The position numbers and the translations under genes were made by a program. A DNA stretch of 31,352 nucleotides from Litorimonas sp964435725 (GTDB lineage Bacteria > Pseudomonadota > Alphaproteobacteria > Caulobacterales > Maricaulaceae), in contig CAYTAJ010000023.1 in assembly GCA_964435725.1 (NCBI GenBank), positions 1-31,352 of the forward strand. Direction: 5' to 3'. Below, piece after piece: positions 25,888 through 31,352 of this stretch. The notes beneath the pieces were generated by a model. The model saw nothing but the letters and a program-made list of their open reading frames with translations, searched no databases and had not been told where the DNA came from. Positions within the stretch are counted from its first letter, which is position 1. Every line of letters begins with the position of its first letter.

Positions 25888-26805
25888 ATGACAGCTTCGA
25901 TAAATCAACAAATGAGTATACGTGATATTCTCACGCTAATTATTTTATCCCTTCTGTGGGGAGGTTCATTTTTCTTTGTCGAAGTCTTGGTTGATTTCCT
26001 TCCTCCCCTTACTATTGTAACGGCGCGCGTTACTTTGGCCGCTCTGGCGCTTTGGGGTTTTATCTTCGCGCTAAAGCTTCCTATTCCGAAAAAGCTCAAG
26101 TCATGGAAGGCTCTTTTTGTATTAGGGTTTCTCAATAATGCCCTTCCCTTTTGCCTCATCGTCTGGGCGCAAACACAAATCAGCTCAGGCTTAGCGTCTA
26201 TTTTAAATGCGACCATTCCTTTCTTTACTGTGGTAATCGCTGGCATTTTTTTGATTGATGAGCGTATGACGGCCCTCAAAATGTTAGGCGTTTTGTTAGG
26301 ATTGCTGGGTGTCATAGTTCTAATCGGCCCAGGCGCTCTCAAAGGATTGGACAACGCAGTTTTAGGAGAAATTGCTGTTATAATTGCGGCGATTTCTTAC
26401 GCGATAGCAGGTGTTTATGCCCGGCGTTTTAAAGGTTTAGACATATCCCCTCTCGTCGTCGCGACGGGCCAAGTCAGCAGTGCCGCCATTATGTTGATGC
26501 CGCTTACACTGATAATTGATCAACCTTGGACATTTGAGCCACTCGCAACATCTGCTTTACTCGCAGTCTTAGGGCTTGCTTTTTTCAGTACTGTTATTGC
26601 CTATATTCTTTATTTTAGATTGATTGCCTCTGCCGGGGCCACCAATGCAGCGCTTGTGGCCTTCCTCATTCCCGTCTCTGCCATCATCTTGGGTGTTACC
26701 TTCATTGGAGAGACGCTTTCTAAACTAGACGTTCTGGGTATGTTATTCATTGGTTGCGGACTTTTGGTCATTGATGGACGTTTGTTTAAACGAGATAGCC
26801 CCTAA
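25888..26805 (+). CDS. EamA-family (DMT superfamily) permease
   Basis: This 305-aa inner-membrane protein has ten predicted helices in two EamA repeats. The first repeat shows LLWGGSFFFVEVLVDFLPPL and ends at LLGVIVLIGPG; the second ends with the family element GETLSKLDVLGMLFIGCGL. Substrates of such carriers range from amino acids to nucleotides and cannot be assigned here. The start at 25888 is supported by an AAGAGG ribosome-binding site. It precedes the adenine deaminase gene by 53 bases in the same direction; a purine-related role is possible but is only context. Confidence 0.88.
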   Translation: MTASINQQMSIRDILTLIILSLLWGGSFFFVEVLVDFLPPLTIVTARVTLAALALWGFIFALKLPIPKKLKSWKALFVLGFLNNALPFCLIVWAQTQISSGLASILNATIPFFTVVIAGIFLIDERMTALKMLGVLLGLLGVIVLIGPGALKGLDNAVLGEIAVIIAAISYAIAGVYARRFKGLDISPLVVATGQVSSAAIMLMPLTLIIDQPWTFEPLATSALLAVLGLAFFSTVIAYILYFRLIASAGATNAALVAFLIPVSAIILGVTFIGETLSKLDVLGMLFIGCGLLVIDGRLFKRDSP

Positions 26806-26858
26806 CCATTTACAGGAAACAATCTTGGATTTCCCCGTGATTTCAAATAGGGAAAGTT

Positions 26859-27683
26859 ATGTCCAATTTAAACGCTCTCATTCGCGCTCTTCCAAAAGCA
26901 GAACTTCACCTCCACATTGAAGGGAGCTTAGAGCCCGAACAAATGTTCGAATTCGCCAAACGGAATGATGTTAAATTGCCTTATGCAAGTGTGGACGACA
27001 TCCGCGCGGCTTATAGTTTTAACAATCTTCAAGAATTTTTGGATATTTATTATCAAGGCATGTCAGTTCTACAGACCAAACAAGATTTTCATGACCTGAC
27101 ATTTGCTTACCTGCAACGCGTGAATGAAGATAATTGCCGNNNNNNNNNNNNNNNNNNNNNNNNNNNNNNNNNNNNNNNNNNNNNNNNNNNNNNNNNNNNN
27201 NNNNNNNNNNNNNNNNNNNNNNNNNNNNNNNNNNNNNNNAAAAGTTTTGCCCATGCCGGAGAGGAAGGCCCGCCGAGCTATGTCTATGAAGCGTTAGATG
27301 TTTTGAAAGTGGACCGAATTGATCACGGTAATCGCGCCTTAGAGGACGACGCCCTCGTTGAGCGCCTCGCAAAAGAGCAAATGGTCTTAACAGTTTGTCC
27401 GTTGTCCAATTTGAAACTCTGTGTCGTTGATGACCTAACAAATCATCCCTTGAAAACCATGCTCGATAAAGGTTTGAAGGCGACCGTAAACTCCGATGAC
27501 CCCTCTTATTTTGGCGGATATTTGAATGATAATTATATCCGAACCGCTAAGGCTCTAAATCTGACACAAGAGCAAATATTTGAACTTGTAAAAAATAGCT
27601 TTGACGGATCATTCTTAGATGAATCTCGGAAAGTCGAGTTACTCAAAGAATTAGACGAACATTATACGTCACTTAAAAGTTAG
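26859..27683 (+). CDS. Adenine deaminase (adenosine deaminase-like family), internally gapped
   Basis: The product converts adenine to hypoxanthine in purine salvage. The metal site HLH (17-19, in AELHLHIEGSLEPE) opens the TIM barrel. After the gap come AHAGEEGPPSYV (metal His and its loop), DRIDHG, VCPLSNLKLCV and NSDDPSYFGGY. CPLSN followed by KLCV, and DDPxYFGGY, are marks of the adenine-specific branch rather than classical Add. The stretch that normally carries EPFFDPQTHT and about 100 residues up to AHAGEEG is absent, so the 100-N run (27140-27239) understates the missing DNA. As displayed, the gene is incomplete but probably intact in the organism. Confidence 0.88.
   Translation: MSNLNALIRALPKAELHLHIEGSLEPEQMFEFAKRNDVKLPYASVDDIRAAYSFNNLQEFLDIYYQGMSVLQTKQDFHDLTFAYLQRVNEDNCXXXXXXXXXXXXXXXXXXXXXXXXXXXXXXXXXXKSFAHAGEEGPPSYVYEALDVLKVDRIDHGNRALEDDALVERLAKEQMVLTVCPLSNLKLCVVDDLTNHPLKTMLDKGLKATVNSDDPSYFGGYLNDNYIRTAKALNLTQEQIFELVKNSFDGSFLDESRKVELLKELDEHYTSLKS
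27140..27239. other. Assembly gap (100 N) inside adenine deaminase
   Basis: The family normally has roughly 95-105 residues between the two flanks (around LQRVNEDNC and FAHAGEEGPP), so about 300 bases are probably missing. The N run happens to keep the frame but its length should not be trusted. Confidence 0.75.
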
Positions 27684-27762
27684 ATTTTAGCAGATTTCAT
27701 ATCCATTGCTTACCACCCTAAACTGTGTAATGAATTCTCAAAGTGAAAAATAGGGGATTTTC

Positions 27763-29721
27763 ATGGCAGTATCAGCTTTATATCCGGCCAGTCCGGAAAA
27801 CGTGCCAACAGAACTAACGAAAGCCACCAGCAGTTACAAACGCCACGCTTGGTTAGCTATGCTTGGTCTCTTTGCTTTTATGGCAATTTACTTTTTATTA
27901 TTAGCAGGCTTTGCTTATATTACCTACACCAGTGGCGTTAAGCTGATCAGCAGTACCGACAATGATTTCAGCATTGGAACTGCGCTTTCCTTACTTTGTT
28001 CAGGCATCCTGACAGTCTTCATGGCAAAGTCTCTTTTTACAATGCGCAAAATGGGCAATCCAGACGGCATAGAAGTAACAGCTGAAAACCAAGCTGAACT
28101 TTTTAATTTCCTCCATAAGCTCGCTGATGAAATAGGGGCGCCGAAACCACACAAAGTCTTTATCACCAATGATGTAAATGCGGCCGTTTTCTATGACTTG
28201 TCTCTTTTAAACCTTCTTATCCCGTCAAAGAAAAATTTAATAATTGGGCTGGGCCTTGTGAATGTTCTTACACTGGCTGAACTAAAAGCCGTTCTTGCCC
28301 ATGAGTTTGGTCATTTTGCTCAAAAATCTATGATTGTGGGGCGTTGGGTTTATATAGCGCAACAAATCATTTCCCATATTGTAAGCGTTCGAGATTGGTT
28401 GGATAAACTTGTAAGATTTATTTCATCAATAGATTTGCGTATCGCTTGGATAGGCTGGATCCTCTCTCTTATTATTTGGTCACTGCGGTCCTTGATGGAT
28501 AGCTTATTTAAGCTTGTCATTATTGCCGAAAGGGCTCTTTCGCGAGAGATGGAGTTCAACGCCGACCTTGTCGCTGTATCCGTGACAGGAAGCGACGCTC
28601 TCATAAATGCGCTATATAAATTACAAGCTGCAGATCATGCTTGGCACACAGCCATGAACATTGCAGGGCAAACCGCCTCCAACAAATTAATAATTGACGA
28701 TCTATTTACAGCGCAAACGACAACAATCAAAGAAATGCAACGCGTTCTAAATGATGACTCTTATGGAATCCCACCTCAGCCAACTGGTGAGTCAAAAGAT
28801 CATCGTATTTTTGAAAACGCTGCCGCACGCCCTCCACAAATGTGGTCAACTCACCCTGCGAACTCTGATCGGGAAACCAATGCGAAAGCCGTTTATGTCG
28901 CAGCCGACATTGATGATCGTAGTGCGTGGTTATTGTTTAATGATGCCGAGACACTACGCCAAACAATGAGTCTGAGATTATACAATCAAGAAACAACAAA
29001 AGACTTTCAAGTCACGTCTCCCGTAGACGCTGTCGCCAAGAATTTTTCGAATATATCTTATTCTCCGGAATATCGCGGGGCCTATCTTGGCCGCAGTCCG
29101 GTCAGAGATTTTAAAACTGTTAAAGAGATTTATGACATGGCGAAAGTGTCAGAGGATACAATCGACTTAGAGGCGTTATACCCTGAAACCATACACGCTG
29201 ACCTTAAATCTATTAGAAATTTAGAAACTGAGATAGAGACTTTGAAAGCTTTAATGAGTGGAGAGTTGAAACCATCGGGCGGAGTTATTCGACACCGAGG
29301 TGAAGATTTAACAAAAGAACAAATTCCCAATACAATAGAAGACATACAAGAGGAGAAAAAAGAAACACTCCATAACTTGATGCAACATGAAGCAGATTGC
29401 CGTGCGACAGCGCTAAATATAGCTAAACAGTTTGGAAATGGTTGGCCTGAATACCTCAAAAATACNNNNNNNNNNNNNNNNNNNNNNNNNNNNNNNNNNN
29501 NNNNNNNNNNNNNNNNNNNNNNNNNNNNNNNNNNNNNNNNNNNNNNNNNNNNNNNNNNNNNNNNNACATTATTGTCAGGTGAGGAATATGTTTTGCAAAA
29601 GAAACTCGATCTGTGGAATCGCTTTCAACTCGCGCATGGCGTGGGCCCAACATTGCTTAGAACCGCTGTCGCGTTATTAATTGTTGGTGGCACGTTCTAT
29701 GCTGGCTTTGCCAGCTTTTGA
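27763..29721 (+). CDS. Membrane-bound M48-family zinc metallopeptidase, internally gapped
   Basis: About 650 aa with hydrophobic segments at about 29-57, 71-91 and 227-255, and a C-terminal one (TAVALLIVGGTFYAG). The M48 active site is HEFGH at 180-184 (LAVLAHEFGHFAQKSM-like), with the third zinc ligand in REMEFNADLVAVS (Glu264). This places it with HtpX/Ste24-like proteases that act in membrane-protein quality control. The long C-terminal half (from about 300) is soluble and partly Glu/Lys-rich helical (about 485-560); its function is unknown. An N run (29466-29565) interrupts it near the C-terminus. The start at 27763 has AGGGG about 6 bases upstream. It converges on the DUF2155 gene, 24 bases between stops. 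Confidence 0.9.
   Translation: MAVSALYPASPENVPTELTKATSSYKRHAWLAMLGLFAFMAIYFLLLAGFAYITYTSGVKLISSTDNDFSIGTALSLLCSGILTVFMAKSLFTMRKMGNPDGIEVTAENQAELFNFLHKLADEIGAPKPHKVFITNDVNAAVFYDLSLLNLLIPSKKNLIIGLGLVNVLTLAELKAVLAHEFGHFAQKSMIVGRWVYIAQQIISHIVSVRDWLDKLVRFISSIDLRIAWIGWILSLIIWSLRSLMDSLFKLVIIAERALSREMEFNADLVAVSVTGSDALINALYKLQAADHAWHTAMNIAGQTASNKLIIDDLFTAQTTTIKEMQRVLNDDSYGIPPQPTGESKDHRIFENAAARPPQMWSTHPANSDRETNAKAVYVAADIDDRSAWLLFNDAETLRQTMSLRLYNQETTKDFQVTSPVDAVAKNFSNISYSPEYRGAYLGRSPVRDFKTVKEIYDMAKVSEDTIDLEALYPETIHADLKSIRNLETEIETLKALMSGELKPSGGVIRHRGEDLTKEQIPNTIEDIQEEKKETLHNLMQHEADCRATALNIAKQFGNGWPEYLKNXXXXXXXXXXXXXXXXXXXXXXXXXXXXXXXXXXTLLSGEEYVLQKKLDLWNRFQLAHGVGPTLLRTAVALLIVGGTFYAGFASF
29466..29565. other. 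Assembly gap (100 N) inside the M48 peptidase gene
   Basis: The frame is retained across it (LKN before, TLLSGEEYV after). True length unknown; the flanks share only AC, too little to argue for a zero-length gap. Confidence 0.6.
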
Positions 29722-29745
29722 GCCTCGTTTCGGAGCTATTTTCTC

Positions 29746-30177
29746 TTAGCGACGAAAGTCGCTATCCAGTTTTGGCGGGATTTTGCAATCTATGACCCAG
29801 ACGTCATAGACGCGGTGGTCAAGCGCGCTGATGGCGGGCTTAGAGGCGAACATCCAGCCTGAGAAAATCTTATCAGAATTCTCAGCTTCTTCACCTGTGC
29901 CTTTCAGGCGCTTGTCTGTAATTTGTAGAAACGCATAGGTTTCAGGTATTTCTTCCGGCGGCCGCTTCTCACAATGGCGCGCTGCAATGGTCAGGCTGCC
30001 ATACTCAAGTGTATCGCCGATTTTGACGGTGTAATCTTGTGTGGTCGCCGTCACCTTATCCAGTGTCCGCAGCACAATCGCTTCACCAACAAGGTTATTA
30101 CCTGTGTTCGCAATAGCACTCACGCCAATCGCGAAGGTTGCAGCGGCAAAACCAAAGGCTTGGAATAGCTTAGGCAT
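29746..30177 (-). CDS. DUF2155 secreted protein
   Basis: A 143-aa protein with signal peptide MPKLFQAFGFAAATFAIGVSA and the DUF2155 body: AIVLRTLDKVTATTQDYTV, LTIAARHCEKRPPEE, and the late FSGWMFASKPAISALDHRVYDVWVIDC, with a probable disulfide between the two cysteines. Probably periplasmic; molecular function unknown. ATG 30177 lies inside the last codons of the NDUFA12 gene, an 8-base overlap (ATGCCTAA), so translation is probably coupled. Longer in-frame starts would overlap NDUFA12 more deeply and destroy the signal peptide. The NDUFA12-DUF2155 pair recurs in alphaproteobacteria. Confidence 0.9.
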   Translation of the reverse strand: MPKLFQAFGFAAATFAIGVSAIANTGNNLVGEAIVLRTLDKVTATTQDYTVKIGDTLEYGSLTIAARHCEKRPPEEIPETYAFLQITDKRLKGTGEEAENSDKIFSGWMFASKPAISALDHRVYDVWVIDCKIPPKLDSDFRR

Positions 30178-30568
30178 TAGGGTCCCAAGCCTCATAATCA
30201 GCCGCGACCTTGTCTCGCACGCCGCCACGATCCAAACTGCCTTTGGGTTTATAGGCATGGACAGTTCCCGTCAGATTCGGCGTATGCTCCAATTCCCAAT
30301 CATGCGGCTTGTAACCATCTTCGGTCGGTGGAAGCTCAGAGGTATGGTTTAACCATCCCTGCCATCCGGGTGGAACGCGCGAAGCATCGGCGTAGCCATT
30401 ATATTTGACCCAACGGCGTTTACGCCCGTCATAAGTCATTTTCTTTTCTTCAAAATAAGTATTGCCGAAATCGTCTTCACCGATTTTCACGCCTTTGCGG
30501 CTGATTTGAAAATTGGTGCCAAATGTTGTGCCATTCCACCAGGTAAAGATACGTTTTATGAAAGACAT
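30170..30568 (-). CDS. NDUFA12-family complex I subunit / assembly protein
   Basis: This 132-aa soluble protein matches the alphaproteobacterial homologue of mitochondrial NDUFA12, a supernumerary subunit of NADH:ubiquinone oxidoreductase. Family marks are FGTNFQISRKGVKIGEDDFGNTYFE-like text at 16-40 (key residues Gly-x-Asp-x-Phe-Gly-Asn-x-Tyr), RRWVKYNGYADASRVPPGWQ and WLNHTSELPP. It acts at the inner face of the cytoplasmic membrane. The nuo operon is not in this window. It overlaps the downstream DUF2155 start. Confidence 0.95.
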   Translation of the reverse strand: MSFIKRIFTWWNGTTFGTNFQISRKGVKIGEDDFGNTYFEEKKMTYDGRKRRWVKYNGYADASRVPPGWQGWLNHTSELPPTEDGYKPHDWELEHTPNLTGTVHAYKPKGSLDRGGVRDKVAADYEAWDPNA

Positions 30569-30767
30569 GGGTCGCCTTCGTCCTATCTGTGCTTTGTGGG
30601 CGTTATGCCCCCGCTCGGCCTTAAGGTAAAGCCGAGATGTGACCGAATTAGGGTCGTAAATCTGTCAAAAAGCAGACTGTGGTCTGTTTGCAACAATACT
30701 GATGATTCTACACTACCTTACGACTTATTTACTCAACGCTATGATTTCTACGTCATATAAGATTTTG

Positions 30768-31352
30768 ATGAAAAAATTTACAGCACCTATAACGAGCTTG
30801 GTCATTCTATCGGGTATGGCTATTGCGCCTAACGCGGCGGCTCAAATCCGCGTGGATGCGCGTGTTCATGCCTCTTCAACCTCTTGTGCGCAATGTGATC
30901 TCTCCAATAAGCGTTTGAACGGCGTTGTTCTGAAGGATGTCAATTTTGCAGGGGCTCTGTTTAACAATTCAAACCTCTCAGGCGGGGAGTTTGATGGTTC
31001 TGACCTACGGGGCGCGCATTTCCGCAAAGCCCTGCTTTACCGTATTAATGGCGATAAGGTAGAAATGGAAAATGCCGTTTTTGAAGACGCGACACTAACA
31101 GAAGCCAAAGTCTCAAACTCAAACCTCAGGCTTGCGAATTTACGCCGCGCGGATTTATCCCGTGCAGAATTTCACGGCAATGATTTCACAGGGTCTAACC
31201 TCATTAGTGTGAAAGCGCCTGCCGTCGATTTTACCGGCTCTAATTTCCAGAATGCCCGCCTTGATCACATGAACTTGAGCGAAGCCAAGCTTGATGATGC
31301 AAAGCTAAACGGCGTGACCTTTGGATATGCCGTCTTGAGCGGCACGAGTTTG
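30768..31352 (+). CDS. Secreted pentapeptide-repeat protein (3' end outside window)
   Basis: The frame stays open for 195 codons to the window end. MKKFTAPITSLVILSGMAIAPNAAAQ is a clear signal peptide, which argues for ATG 30768 over the in-frame ATG 30741. A Cys-x-x-Cys (CAQC, about 43-46) is followed by tandem A(D/N)LxX-type pentapeptides (VNFAGALFNNSNLSGGEFDG, then LANLRRADLSRAEF), forming a right-handed quadrilateral beta-helix. Extracytoplasmic pentapeptide proteins are poorly understood; the gyrase-protecting type (Qnr/MfpA) is cytoplasmic, so that function is unlikely here. It is divergent from NDUFA12, 199 bases between starts. Confidence 0.88.
   Translation, partial: MKKFTAPITSLVILSGMAIAPNAAAQIRVDARVHASSTSCAQCDLSNKRLNGVVLKDVNFAGALFNNSNLSGGEFDGSDLRGAHFRKALLYRINGDKVEMENAVFEDATLTEAKVSNSNLRLANLRRADLSRAEFHGNDFTGSNLISVKAPAVDFTGSNFQNARLDHMNLSEAKLDDAKLNGVTFGYAVLSGTSL

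Noticed and set aside
30614..30636. CTCGGC/GCCGAG hairpin upstream of NDUFA12
   Set aside because: Only a 6-bp stem with an 11-base loop, no U tract and no recognisable riboswitch or regulator pattern.
30681..30695. CAGAC...GTCTG small inverted repeat
   Set aside because: 5-bp arms, within chance expectation for a region of this size.

Overview
The window looks like chromosomal core sequence from a draft alphaproteobacterial assembly (three runs of exactly 100 N). Several features point to the Caulobacterales/Maricaulales/Hyphomonadaceae side of the class: an NDUFA12-DUF2155 gene pair, lspA next to a DUF3035 lipoprotein gene, a divergent tadA / rluB-rsmD block, an Fe-S bacterial cryptochrome/photolyase, and two perfect TTAA-N7-TTAA (CtrA-type) boxes in intergenic DNA, one with a GANTC (CcrM-type) site in its spacer. 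The taxon is inferred, not proven. No rRNA, tRNA, CRISPR array, insertion sequence or prophage was seen.

Layout. 1-1754 (-): 5' part of a secreted trypsin-like serine protease with an autotransporter-like passenger, cut by the window edge. 1923-3473 (-): Fe-S photolyase. 3551-4414 (+): nadC. 4439-5575 (-): PhoD-like lipoprotein. 5684-6448 (-): SleB-type cell-wall hydrolase. 6745-7968 (-): long coiled-coil protein behind a CtrA box, possibly cytoskeletal. 8125-8874 (+) TauE/SafE permease and 8857-9966 (-) EamA transporter, with a probably spurious gap. 9963-10430 (-) tadA, divergent from rluB-rsmD (10458-12041, +). 12111-13481 (+): secreted DUF11-like protein. 13593-14399 (-): AT-rich NodB-like lipoprotein. 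14426-17552 (-): lspA, a DUF3035 lipoprotein gene and mutL, with a strong terminator ending on the mutL start codon. 17745-21155 (+): 1136-aa autotransporter. 21167-23764 (+): glnE, without a canonical start codon. 23825-25825 (+): parE. 25888-26805 (+): EamA transporter. 26859-27683 (+): adenine deaminase with a real gap. 27763-29721 (+): membrane M48 metallopeptidase with a gap. 29746-30568 (-): NDUFA12 and DUF2155. 30768-end (+): secreted pentapeptide-repeat protein, cut by the window edge.

Functions. Most genes are housekeeping: NAD synthesis, rRNA/tRNA modification, mismatch repair, lipoprotein maturation, nitrogen control, decatenation, complex I assembly. Set among them is a marked cell-envelope component: two autotransporter-type proteins, three lipoproteins, a wall hydrolase, secreted DUF11 and pentapeptide proteins, and a membrane protease. 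No novel multi-gene system is evident. The best leads are (i) CtrA-type boxes in front of the protease and coiled-coil genes, suggesting cell-cycle control of envelope and shape proteins, (ii) the possible AUU start and early hairpin of glnE, and (iii) the terminator that runs directly into the mutL start codon.
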